Assembly: GCA_964058805.1 (NCBI GenBank)
Contig: CAXKVV010001645.1
Span: 1-37,756, forward strand
DNA from: Schoenoplectus triqueter
Lineage: Eukaryota > Streptophyta > Magnoliopsida > Poales > Cyperaceae
Direction: 5' to 3'
DNA: 37,756 nucleotides
The position numbers and the translations under genes are program-made. The first letter of the stretch is position 1. Every line of letters begins with the position of its first letter. The notes beneath the pieces were generated by a model. That model was given only the letters and a program-made list of their open reading frames with translations, had not been told where the DNA came from and did no database searches. Of this stretch, positions 21,165 through 30,055 are shown in pieces.

Positions 21165-21517
21165 ATGGCCCCAACAAATGTTGATCTCCTAAATAAAATT
21201 GAGGAGCTCAAAGAGATGATCTGGCAGATGAATCCATGAGGGCAAAATCCAAGAAATGACCTAATTTTTATCAATCAGACCATGCATTTAGTAAATCAAG
21301 CGATGTCTAAAGCCCTTGGAGTGCCTTATGAGCCTCCATAACTTGATGACTCATCAGGTATGTATTTTGAATAAAATACTTTATGAAATAATTTAAAATA
21401 TTATATTTTCATATGTACTTAATGTTTATTTGTGTTGCGGGTTCGACAATAGCCACTCTTGAGTTTTTGGTGGATAAGATTATGGAGTTAGAGGAGATAA
21501 CCAATCGTCGCACTTGA
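21165..21517 (+). pseudogene. Two-exon transposon-type pseudogene, coiled-coil-like
   Basis: Exon 1 starts with ATG at 21165 and reads MAPTNVDLLNKIEELKEMIW, QMNP, stop, GQNPRNDLIFINQTMHLVNQ, AMSKALGVPYEPP, stop, LDDSS, ending at CAG|GTATGT (donor at 21358). Joining to an acceptor ACAATAG at 21446-21452 keeps the frame: ATLEFLVDKIMELEEITNRR T and a stop at 21515-21517. Total about 85 codons with two internal stops (TGA at 21237, TAA at 21339), each one C-to-T change from an Arg or Gln codon, as expected from methylated-C decay. The IEELKEM and KIMELEEI parts look like coiled coil. It lies upstream of a Ulp1-type exon, so it may belong to an En/Spm- or Mutator-type transposon; family not recognised. 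Confidence 0.5.
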
Positions 21518-21583
21518 TTGATTTTGAAATTAATGTGTGATAATAAATTTATTTAGATAAACTTGAGAGACTTGATGTGTTTT

Positions 21584-21675
21584 GAGACTTATTTATGTTG
21601 TTATTGTGAGACTTATTTATGTTGTTATTGTAAGACTTATTTATGTTGTTATTTATGAGACTTATTTATGTTTTT
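21584..21675 (+). repeat. 24-bp tandem repeat, about four copies
   Basis: GAGACTTATTTATGTTGTTA(TTGT) is repeated at 21584, 21608, 21632 (AAGACTT variant) and 21657 (partial). It follows the pseudogene stop and would lie in its 3' untranslated region. Confidence 0.85.
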
Positions 21676-21952
21676 TATATTTTATATTTTGATATTTTTT
21701 ATTTTTAATCGGATTGTTTAAAAACCTTAAACCCTAAGTCTTAATCCCTAAACCTTAAAACTGACATGAGAATATATTATTATTCTCCAGATGGATTGTA
21801 GCCGATGGATATATGAAATCAGATGTGATACACTTGAATATGTAAGAGATGTTGAAATATATCACGATTAAGGCATGTAGTTTTTTTATATTGCATTTAA
21901 ATTATCAAATAATTAGAATTTTTATATATAATAGTTATGTATAATTTATATT

Positions 21953-22075
21953 CCAACACAACCCGGTGGCTCAGAATGTGCCTATTATGTCATGAGATTA
22001 GTTCATGATATTATCTCAAATTACAACAAGAAGAAAGTATTGTCCGATGTACCTATTTTAATGAATAATTTCTAA
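21953..22075 (+). pseudogene. Ulp1/C48 SUMO-protease-like C-terminal exon
   Basis: One frame reads PTQPGGSECAYYVMRLVHDI then ISNYNKKKVLSDVPILMNNF and a stop at 22073-22075. This is the catalytic cysteine block of Ulp1-type (C48) cysteine peptidases, whose usual form is QPNG.(D/E)CGYYVMR; the Cys is encoded at 21977-21979. The His and Asp catalytic blocks are not visible upstream. In plants many such genes are carried by CACTA or Mutator-like transposons, which fits the neighbourhood. The giant LTR element A inserted 23 bp after the stop. Fragmentary, with no intact upstream exons. Confidence 0.65.
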
Positions 22076-22097
22076 TTATTTTAAAATATTTCTTTAT

Positions 22098-22102
22098 GTT
22101 AC
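22098..22102. repeat. Target site duplication GTTAC (left, element A)
   Basis: Identical to 29471-29475 at the other end of element A. Confidence 0.85.
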
Positions 22103-22288
22103 TGTTTACCCTTGAAAAATTTCAAGGATGAATGGATGAATAAATGAAATAAATTGATGATAAATCATAAGAAAGGGGGGGAGAGAGAGAGCAGTGGAAA
22201 GGTGGCCCACTGATCAGGAAAAGTCGCTGCCTAACCCCGGAACAAATCCATTAGTCCCACAATGGAATGTTGGGCATGAAGTGAAGAG

Positions 22289-22296
22289 TATAAATA
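22289..22296 (+). promoter_or_regulatory. TATA box, distal, LTR A unit 1
   Basis: TATAAATA followed by CCCC, 186 bp from the LTR start. The equivalent in LTR B (36807-36814, minus strand) is 199 bp from its start, so it is positionally conserved. Confidence 0.5.
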
Positions 22297-22534
22297 CCCC
22301 GCTATTCTTTATCCACTCAGCATGAGTGACACCCAAGAAGATCGAGGGAGAGAGGAGACCTCTTGGGTGTCACCATGTGATTATATCTTTTCTGACAAGT
22401 GGGACCCACATGGCAGTCCCTTATGAGCAGCTCCAATGACATGGACCTAGCCTATTTTGCTAAGAAAGCTAACCAACCCGGAATAGAGGTTAAGCATTAA
22501 TCCCACAATGAAATAATATGGTGAAAGACGAGGA

Positions 22535-22542
22535 TATAAATA
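22535..22542 (+). promoter_or_regulatory. TATA box, distal, LTR A unit 2
   Basis: TATAAATACCCC in the duplicated unit; a perfect match to the first box. Confidence 0.45.
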
Positions 22543-22922
22543 CCCCACCACCTCCTACTCATTCGAGGTGGCTGACCCTCGGGAGATCTAGGAGAGAGAA
22601 AATCTCTTGATGGGTCAGCCATTTGATTATATTTTCTCTTACAAGTGGGACCCACCTGGCAGCCCCTTGTAGATGAACCTAATAGCATAGCCTATCTGAT
22701 GAGTCACCCATGTGACCATTTTCACTGACAGGTGGACCCCACACCTCAGTGACCTATTGAAGAGGGTCAGAATTGAACCCTAGAAGTCTGCCTTTGAAGC
22801 TAACCCTAGGAAGGAGCTGAAGCAGTATAATCCCTATACTACATGAAATGATGTCAATGCCAAGCTAGCATTTTGATGCAACTAATCATGAGAAATTCCA
22901 AATGTGATTTTGCTTTCAAGGC

Positions 22923-23123
22923 TGACCTGGTGCCAAAGCTGCGAGCAACCACCTAACCATGCTTTGATTTGTGTTAATTACTGATAAGTAGTCAGTTCTT
23001 TGACCAAGTCACCCTCATGTTAAGGGATTGAAAGTCAATTTCACAAGACTGATCAGGTGCCAAAGCTGGGAGCAACCACCTGATCAAGTCTAGATTTGTA
23101 TTAATTGCTGATAAGTAGTCAGC
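22923..23123 (+). repeat. 127-bp direct duplication in LTR A
   Basis: GGTGCCAAAGCTG(C/G)GAGCA...ACCACCT...TTGTNTTAATTNCTG ATAAGTAGTCAG occurs at about 22930-22995 and 23056-23122, with TTGACCAAGTCA/TTGATCAAATCA after each. Confidence 0.8.
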
Positions 23124-23555
23124 ATTTGATCAAATCAAGCCCTAATGAATATCAATATAAGTCTAATTGGTGTTTAGTTAGGGTGGTTTCTGCAAGAGAG
23201 AGATAATTGGCAGAGACATTGAGCTACAAATGAGATCAGGGATTAATTCATAAGGAATAATAGGGTTTTATGAATAAAAGAATTTTTAATTCAGAGAGGC
23301 AGGGGCAAAAATGGAATTAAAAATTACAGGGATGATCATCATGATTTTAGGGATTTTTGGTGAAAATTTCATAATTTTTGGATAAGTGGAGCTATTAAAA
23401 TAAATTCAGGGAAGATAAAAGCAGAATAAATGGATTAATCAAGGGCTGAGATTTGATCAGAGCAGTTCTGGGTGCAAGTTGGGGATGATAGCAGCTCTGG
23501 GTACAAACTGGGTGCAAGAAACACAGAGGGAATAAAATAAGCGAAGAGAGAGGGT

Positions 23556-23795
23556 GTGCCACGTGGCAGCCTCTCATTGGGCCATGTCAGTAAGTGGGCC
23601 CCACCCAGGTATGAGTCACTGACAGGTGGGCCCCACCTAAGTGCCACGTGGCAGACAGCCAGTGGGCCACCTCACCACCCTAGTGCCACATGGCACCACA
23701 CCAGAGGTCCACTTAACTCAACCCTATGCCACATGGCACAGCCAGAGGAGACCACCTCACCACCCTAGTGCCACATGGCACTACACTACAGAGCC
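23556..23795. repeat. Cluster of TGCCACRTGGCA and GTGGGNCCCAC palindromes
   Basis: TGCCACGTGGCA or TGCCACATGGCA occurs five times (about 23556, 23642, 23683, 23729, 23771). GTGGGCCCCACC occurs at about 23594 and 23626. CACGTG is the plant G-box core, and GTGGGNCCCAC matches the consensus bound by TCP proteins. Further GTGGGACCCAC copies lie at 22401, 22645, 24089 and, in LTR B, 35442. Binding is inference. Confidence 0.65.
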
Positions 23796-24709
23796 ACCTC
23801 AGCATGGATCAATACTATAACAGATGATTAATAGATTGATTAAACAAGTGGACCTATCAGAGTGTGCCAAGTCAGATTGATTAAATCTAAGCAAGGGGTT
23901 AACTAATCCACAGCTGAACTAATGGGCCGAGATTCATATACTTACATGTGGGGCCCATTTGTCAGGTTTATGAATGTATAGCTCACACAGACAATCATGC
24001 ACCAAGCCTATGCACAGATCTAATCAGAGATTTAAATCAAAAGAAAGAAGCGGTGTGTACCTGGCTCACTCGTGTTGCCTCTCTGACTGTGGGTCCCACC
24101 TAGCTGTGGACTCTGTGCGCCGAGCGCGCCCTCCTCTTTCTCTTCTCCTTCTCCCCTCCCTCTCTTCTTCCTTCTTCTCGACGAGGCAGAAGGCGCCATT
24201 AGAGGTGATCAAGCTCTCCAAAGCTCGCAACTCCAATTCCTTTCACCCAGAGTTAGCCTATACATGGGAGAGTATGTGCAATTGATCAGAATTGAAAAAC
24301 AACAAGTGAATAAGGTGATTGAGAGAGATGAATACCTCGGGTGATTAATGAAGCACTTCTATTCTTGCTTCAAAATTGAAAATTGATGATGCAGACCTCT
24401 TCCATTCACTTAGGCGACGCTGTGTATGAAGAAAGGAGCAGCAATTAGGGGATGAATTGAAGTAATTGAGAAGAAGTGGTGAAGTCGGGCAAATGGAGAA
24501 AACTTGAAACCTTGCACTCTCAGCTTGAATTGGCAATGCTTGTAGCTTCCCTGTACTTACACGATGCTGTTTAAGTGATGGAGATTATCAATTGGATAGT
24601 GGAGATATGTCTTTGATCAAAGCTCACAATCGGGTGATAAAGCTTTGAATTTTGGAGATAAACTACAATGGCAGAGGATGAATGAATGCTCTAGATACAT
24701 TGGAATGAG

Positions 24710-24718
24710 TATATATAG
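24710..24718 (+). promoter_or_regulatory. Central TATA box 1, LTR A
   Basis: TATATATAG. LTR B has CTATAAATAG (minus strand) at 34518-34527 in the matching position. Just downstream, CTAGAAGGTTCTAG (24733-24746) contains GAAGGTTC, kept in LTR B; it fits two heat-shock-element half sites. Confidence 0.5.
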
Positions 24719-24938
24719 TATGTTTAGATGCTCTAGAAGGTTCTAGCAACAGATAAGAAGGGGAGTCAAACATGGTCAACAGTGAAAGGCTTAAGCTTTG
24801 GATTCTTTGAATAGGGGCCCACATCGCAACAGAAGCACTAACAGAATTGAAGAACCATACCCATGAGCCAAGGAAGTCCAATTGTTGGTGTATGAGTGGT
24901 GTACAGTTCTGATTCCTTGGTGCACCATCCCAATTGCC

Positions 24939-24947
24939 TATATAAAG
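24939..24947 (+). promoter_or_regulatory. Central TATA box 2, LTR A
   Basis: CAATTGCC TATATAAAG, 229 bp after TATA box 1. LTR B has the same CAATTGCC-TTTATAAA order (34285-34292, minus strand) 235 bp after its own box 1. An adenine- and GAGA-rich leader follows, as is usual for plant transcripts. This is the best candidate U3/R boundary of the family. Confidence 0.6.
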
Positions 24948-25086
24948 CATCTGATCCATGGAGAACCAACAACACACACATACAGAAGATAGGAGACAGA
25001 GAGAAGATACTATAGAGATTGCATATAGAATCTAGAGAGAGAGAGAGAGCAAGAGAGGAACAAGAATCAAGAGAAGCTTAGCAGAA

Positions 25087-25559
25087 TTGATTGATCTCGG
25101 TTTTAACTTGAGAACTCAATTCCTTTGCTTCAATTGCTTGTCTGAAGGTAAGCTCTACACTCTATTACTTGCTAATTGAGAGTCAGTGAGTTTAATTTTT
25201 GAAGATTGAAGCTTTAGAGATGTAATCGCCACTGGAAATCAGTATTTCACTGTACTGTCTTTGAATTTCTTCGAATTTCAACTATTTCTTCATGATTTTC
25301 TTCTTTATTTCATGCATTGCAAGTTTATATAGTATAAATCTTTCATTTCTTTCAATGAATTTTGCTCAAAGATTGATGAATGAGGCTGTTAAATCGATTG
25401 ATCTCAGTTCAACTTGAGAACTCGGTAACAGTTGAGTTCATTGATCAATTCTTGATTCTTGAGTGAGAATTACCTTGATCCCTGTTAGTACTATATGCAT
25501 TAGGGTCTGTGGAGTCCTTTAAAGTCGATTGATCTCAGATATAATCTTGAGAACTCGAC
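25087..25559 (+). repeat. Three copies of a GATTGATCTCAG..TTGAGAACTC motif, LTR A
   Basis: Imperfect inverted-repeat motifs at 25087-25120, 25394-25425 and 25525-25559: (C)GATTGATCTCNG, 4-8 variable bases, CTTGAGAACTC. LTR B has three at matching distances on the minus strand. They lie downstream of TATA box 2 and so would be in the RNA. Confidence 0.8.
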
Positions 25560-26559
25560 TGATTTGAAGTTTTAATACTGTTATCGCGTTCCGTTTCTGA
25601 AATTGAGTTTTAGATTGAGAATTAGGGAAGATCATAAGCATAAGCATGTGTGTCATAGTTTAGATGAGTGTTATAAAGAGTATTAAGCATGATAATGCCA
25701 ATGTTGATCAATGAATAATAAGAATTTGAGGAAAATTGCGATCGGTACCGACAGCTCCTATTGCATTTCAACAACCATACCGAATAGTAGAATCACAGAC
25801 CAATTTGAATCGCTCTAGTCATGCTAGAAGGTATTTTCATGTATATACGATGCTAATTGAGTAATTAATTGATGGAAAACATGATCAATTGCTTTGAATT
25901 TAGAGAATGTAACACTCGGTACCGACTGGTACCAAATTGGTTCATCTGGTATGGGTATACAACACGATTCACCGTATAGATTGTTGATCAGACACCACAG
26001 AATGATTCCTTATAACAAGGCGATGCTAGGGAAGTCGCCTGATCGGAGGAAGATGGCCGCAATCGCCGGCGACGTCGTTAGCGTGAATCTTGAAGAAGCT
26101 GTTGACTGGAGAGTCAGATAATCGCAGCGGCACGGATATTAACGCGCGTGTGTGAATCTTGAAAAGATCGAACGTGTGAAATAAAGCGCTGTATTGAATA
26201 AAGATGTGGATATGAATCTGGGCCGTCCATCTAATACAAATTAATCTCAAAGCAAATCTGACGGCCCAAATAAGAATGGAGTTAAATAAAAGATAGGCGC
26301 TGATCTTGATACAGATTTGGCGGCCCAGATTAAGCCCATTAATTAAATAATAACAGAATAGTAATAATATAGAGTAAATAAATGATTTGAAAATGCTATT
26401 GAACTCCAAATTGATTCAAATTTGTTTCTAAAATTTTCTTATTTTTCATACTATTTTTCTATACAATAATATTCCAGTTTTAAAAATATAATCATGATAA
26501 AACAATTTAAAAGCAAAATACATTACATATATTGATATAGTTGACCTAGCTTTGACTTG

Positions 26560-27575
26560 TCATTTTAAATACTATAAAAATTCTAAAAATACAAATAAAA
26601 ATCATAAATAATAACTAGATATATTTTAGTGATTTTTCAAGTGATTTTCCATGAAATAATAATGATGATTGTAATATGCTATAATAAAAGTGAGATTAGC
26701 TATATTCTTTGATAAATAAATAAAAAAATAAAAATAATAATAGATATTATATTGATATTTTCTGTAAAAAAAGAATAATAGAAATAAATAGCATAAAATA
26801 TACAAAAATATATTACTATGGTAATAAATAGTAAAATACATTTTCTTTCATAATAAAGAATGATAATATAGTTTTAGAATATGAATTGTATTTCTTTTGT
26901 TATTTCTATACAAAAATATACAATAAAAATACTTTTGATGAATAAAATGAAATAAAAATAATAGTTGTAATAAAAGTATACTAAATTTCATCTCTTATAG
27001 CTATTTTTCAACTAATAATAGTAATAATAAAAAAATCTTATACTTTTCTATAGATAATAAATAAGGATAATAAAAAAATGGATATAATGAATAGTATAAT
27101 AAATAGAATAGAATATTAGTAATGATTTCTTTTAGCTATTATAGATATTAAAAAAAAAATAATAAAAAAATATAATAATAAAAATAATAATAGTAAAATA
27201 GTATAGCTAACCATCTTTTAATTTTGTAAATAATTCTTACATAATGAATAGTATTACAATATAATAGAATATAATAACAAAATTCTATTACTTTAGCTAT
27301 TATAAGCAGTTTGAAAATATAAATAAAAAACATAGCTATCTTACTTTCTATTATTTTTGTAAGTGATTTTCTACAGAATAAATAGAGTTTAGAAATAATA
27401 AAAATAGAATTTTACTACTTTAGCTATTATAAAAAAAAAATAAAAAATATATAAATGAAACTCTAGTTAAATAGCTAACCCCTTTTCTATTATTTTTGTA
27501 AATAATTTTCTACATAGATAAATAGAGTTTAAGAAATAAAAATAATAGTAATAAAAAATAATAATAGTAATAAGA

Positions 27576-27619
<44 letters not shown>

Positions 27620-27660
27620 GCATCTTCATAATAAAAATAATAATGAAAGATATTATATAA
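26560..27660. repeat. AT-rich expansion with AATAATA arrays in LTR A
   Basis: About 1.1 kb of A-rich sequence with (AAT)n, strongest at 27575-27620. The matching interval in LTR B (32340-32560) is only about 0.2 kb, so this part expanded in A or shrank in B. Open frames here are composition artefacts. Confidence 0.7.
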
Positions 27661-27740
27661 TAGACTTTGTGCATTTTAGAAATGAATAAATATGCTCACA
27701 TAAGGAGTGTAGAGCCACATGAGAATATTTGCACACATTA

Positions 27741-28268
27741 GTCAAGACGTGAACACCTTGACGTAGGATGATTAAGGTTTCAATAGCAATATAAAGAAGG
27801 TGCGTTGAGACAAGAATATCTTGATGTGATAAGATTAAGGCTTTGATAGCAACGTGAGAAGATATGTCGAGACAAGAACATCTTGACACTTGATGAAGAA
27901 TAATAAGATACGTCGAGACAAGAACATCTCGACACTTGATGAAGAATAATAAGATACGTTGAGACAAGAACATCTTAACGTGAGGTGATTAAGGCTTCGA
28001 TAGCAGCATGAAGAGACACGTCGAGACAGGAACATCTTGATGTTTGATGAAGAGTAACCAGAGCTGCGATATTAACATGGAGATGTACGTTGACTCTGAA
28101 GAAGAAGAACATTATGATGTCCTAGATAGGTGACATCTTAATGACTCGCTGCCATGAGCAAGTGACTCATGATTGAATACGCTCACACAAGGGGTGTAGG
28201 GCAACATAGTAATTTTGCACAAGTAATGCAATACGTAGAATGATTAGTCGAGACAAGAACATCTTGGC
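27741..28268 (+). repeat. Array of GTCGAGACAAGAACATCTTG hairpin units, LTR A
   Basis: Seven copies start at 27741, 27804, 27866, 27912, 27958, 28020 and 28247, with spacing of about 43-66 bp for the first six. Each core can fold: GTCGAGA pairs with TCTTGAC with one mismatch. Between cores are variants of TTAAGGCTTTGATAGCAACG and TTGATGAAGAATAATAAGAT. A second, longer duplication (28075-28135 and 28310-28375) carries GAAGAACATTATGATGTCCT. Minus-strand open frames repeating DVLVSTYL arise from this array and are not genes. Confidence 0.85.
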
Positions 28269-28409
28269 GTTCGTTGAAGATTGACCAAAGCTACGACATC
28301 AGCATGGAGAGATATGTCGACTTTGAAGATGAAGAACATTACGATGTCCTAGCGAAGTGACATCTTAATGACTCGGTGTCATGAACAAGTAATTCATGAC
28401 CATTTGAGC

Positions 28410-29015
28410 TGGCAAGACTGAACTCGTCCGTCGATGAGTTTATCTCCTGGCTCATTTCCCGAGAATGTGAGATTGAATCGGTCTGTTGGTAGATTCATCC
28501 ACAAAACAGTGAATGTGAACCGTTCTGTAGGTAGGTTCCTTCACTAACACATGCCTCAATGTTGAACTGGCCCAGCGCTTCAGGTTTGACATTGTGTGCA
28601 ATTGTGTTTCCTAGGTTTATGAATCGGCTTAGTGCTTCGAATTCATGATCTAGAAGATCGGTGAGAAGAAATACGTGGGCCATAGCCACCCTTCTCCTGA
28701 TTCACCAACCTCAAGATCAACCGGCTCAGTGCTTCGAGTTGTATTTTGTGTGATTGGTTGTTGACTAGTTAAGATTGAACCGGTCTGTTTGTAGGTTTAT
28801 CTTCTAGATCAACGGAGGTCGAGTCGGTCTGTATGTAGACTCACCTCAAGCCCCCTATGAAGAGATTAACCTGGTCTGTTGGTAAGGTTACATCTCGAGG
28901 TGGCATGGACTGAACCGGTCTGTTTGTAGGTTCGTCCCCCATAGGATAAAACCGATCTGTTTGTAGGTTTTGTCCCCCCCTAGATTGAACCGATCTGTTT
29001 GTAGGTTCATCTTCC
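28410..29015 (+). repeat. Nine-copy GGTCTGTTTGTAGGTTCATC array, LTR A
   Basis: Units of the form GATTGAACCGGTCTGTTTG TAGGTTCATC at about 28413, 28472, 28512, 28773, 28808, 28863, 28910, 28947 and 28983. Spacing becomes tight (about 36-46 bp) in the last five. The outer units are more diverged. Private to LTR A. Confidence 0.85.
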
Positions 29016-29328
29016 GTAGATCCTTTTTTTTAGACGACCACTTGCCCATCTCTTAACTATACTATTTGCTTCTCTCTTTCAAAGATCCAGAGGTGCCTCG
29101 AGGTTCGTAGCCCAGGGTAATTAACGGTGGGGGCTTGCGCCCACCGGAATCTACAAGAACTCACAATCACTAAAAACCCCCTGAATGTGCATCCAAATAA
29201 TCTCTAAACGGCAGAATCGGCCGACACCCATCAGATGCATATCCGGGAGGGATCTCCGTGTCCTTCTTCCGCAGAACCCATCGCCCGGCGGCGGTGCGGC
29301 GGCGCGCGAAAAAGGGTCGCACAGGATC

Positions 29329-29346
29329 TGGCACGCCCGGTGGGAC
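29329..29346 (+). promoter_or_regulatory. Primer-binding-site-like sequence, element A
   Basis: TGGCACGCCCGGTGGGAC lies five bases after the 5' LTR end. It starts TGG, as a site complementary to tRNA 3' CCA must. The implied tRNA tail is GTCCCACCGGGCGTGCCA. tRNA-Arg-type sites are reported in Tat/Ogre-like Ty3 elements, but the exact tRNA is not checked here. Confidence 0.7.
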
Positions 29347-29379
29347 CATCAAAATAAACTCAGGGAATATAAGATTTTG

Positions 29380-29470
29380 GATGCATATCTAGGGAGGGAT
29401 CTCCGTGTCCTTCTTCCGCAGAACCCACCGCCCGGCGGCGGTGCGGCGGCGCGCGAAAAAGGGTCGCACA
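29380..29470 (+). repeat. Residual 91-bp 3' LTR end of element A
   Basis: Repeats 29234-29323 almost exactly (GATGCATATC, GGGAGGGATCTCCGTGTCC, CGGCGGTGCGGCGGCGCGC, GGGTCGCACA). The junction with internal DNA falls at GATGCAT, where the deletion removed the internal region and more than 98% of the 3' LTR. Confidence 0.85.
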
Positions 29471-29475
29471 GTTAC
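29471..29475. repeat. Target site duplication GTTAC (right, element A)
   Basis: Directly follows GGGTCGCACA; partner of 22098-22102. Confidence 0.85.
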
Positions 29476-29679
29476 ATAATTCTAATAATTTTTCATGCAT
29501 AGACTATCACGCCGGGTTCAAAGGCGCAATACCATTCAAGTGCCATTAAAGAGGTTAAAAATAATAATTAAAATTTTAAAATACAACATTTGATCTCATT
29601 GTATGTATATATTGTAAAACATTTGATGTTATCTTTTAACCATTTTTTTTGTATATATATATAGAGAGAGAGAGAGGGA

Positions 29680-30055
29680 GTACAGATACCGTGAGATTAA
29701 GCTCACGGAGACATTCTGTGAGCTTAACTCAAAAAATATATCAAATCATCTTCAAATTTTAATTTATCATGCTCATTAAATTTTTTATATGAAAATCTTA
29801 TGGGATGCAAAATTTTAGAGTGTTTTGAGCTTTTTAAGTCATCGTTTTTTATTTTTGAAAATCAACTCTAGAAATAATAATAAAATATTCAATATTTGAA
29901 CATTATTTTTAAAAATTAAAAACAGTGACTTAAAAATCTCAAAACACTCTAAATTTTTGCATTCCACAAGATTTTCATATAAAAAATTAATAAGGATGAT
30001 AATTAAAAATTGAAAATGATTTGATGTACTTTTTGAGTTAAGCTCATGGTATCTT

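Larger units (their letters stand above)
22190..22695 (+). repeat. Tandem duplication of a TATA-plus-hairpin unit in LTR A
   Basis: Two units of about 245 bp share the order TCCCACAATG, TATAAATACCCC, a hairpin, TTTGATTATAT or TGTGATTATAT, ACAAGTGGGACCCAC and GGCAG(T/C)CCCTT. The hairpins are GTGACACCCAAGA...TCTTGGGTGTCAC (22325-22372) and GGCTGACCC...GGGTCAGCC (22569-22617): different sequence, same position. LTR B has only one unit (36710-36820), so the duplication is private to A. Confidence 0.75.
22103..29323 (+). repeat. Giant 5' LTR of element A, 7,221 bp
   Basis: TGT...ACA ends. It aligns along its whole length, at roughly 75-80% in matched blocks, with the reverse complement of 30140-37013. 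Matched pairs include 22102-22130/36985-37014, 22285-22420/36710-36820, 23265-23400/36190-36320, 24130-24200/35027-35096, 24890-24960/34270-34345, 26400-26560/32590-32790, 28600-28690/30600-30660 and 29090-29323/30140-30350. It contains at least four TATA-like boxes, palindrome clusters and two private tandem arrays. No coding frame is supported. Seven kilobases is far above usual LTR lengths. Confidence 0.85.
22103..29470 (+). mobile_element. Giant-LTR retrotransposon, element A (deletion derivative)
   Basis: Begins TGTTTACCC and ends GGGTCGCACA, flanked by perfect 5-bp repeats GTTAC at 22098-22102 and 29471-29475. Layout: 7,221-bp 5' LTR (22103-29323), spacer GGATC, primer-binding-site-like sequence (29329-29346), about 33 bp of internal DNA, then only the last 91 bp of the 3' LTR (29380-29470). 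The whole coding region and nearly all of the 3' LTR are lost. The two LTR 3' ends differ by about two substitutions and one 1-bp indel over 90 bp, so the insertion is not very old. Lineage unproven; the PBS and large LTR point to Ty3-type Tat/Ogre-like elements or a non-autonomous LARD-like derivative. Confidence 0.85.

Noticed and set aside
23395..24285. Several 60-100 codon open frames in LTR A
   Set aside because: They lie in palindrome-rich LTR sequence, overlap on both strands and are not kept in LTR B.
24663..24977. Minus-strand 104-codon open frame
   Set aside because: It covers the conserved TATA-box region of LTR A on the wrong strand and has no conserved counterpart in LTR B.
27653..28035. 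Minus-strand frames with repeating DVLVSTYL peptides
   Set aside because: Produced by the tandem array in LTR A; unit lengths vary and the frame shifts between units.
27741..28268. CRISPR-like array (regular palindromic repeats with spacers)
   Set aside because: Plant nuclear context, spacers are themselves repeats of each other, units are diverged, and no cas genes are present.
29185..29502. 105-codon plus-strand open frame with two GC-rich repeats
   Set aside because: It spans the end of the 5' LTR, the primer site and the residual 3' LTR; the internal repeat is the duplicated LTR end, not a protein repeat.
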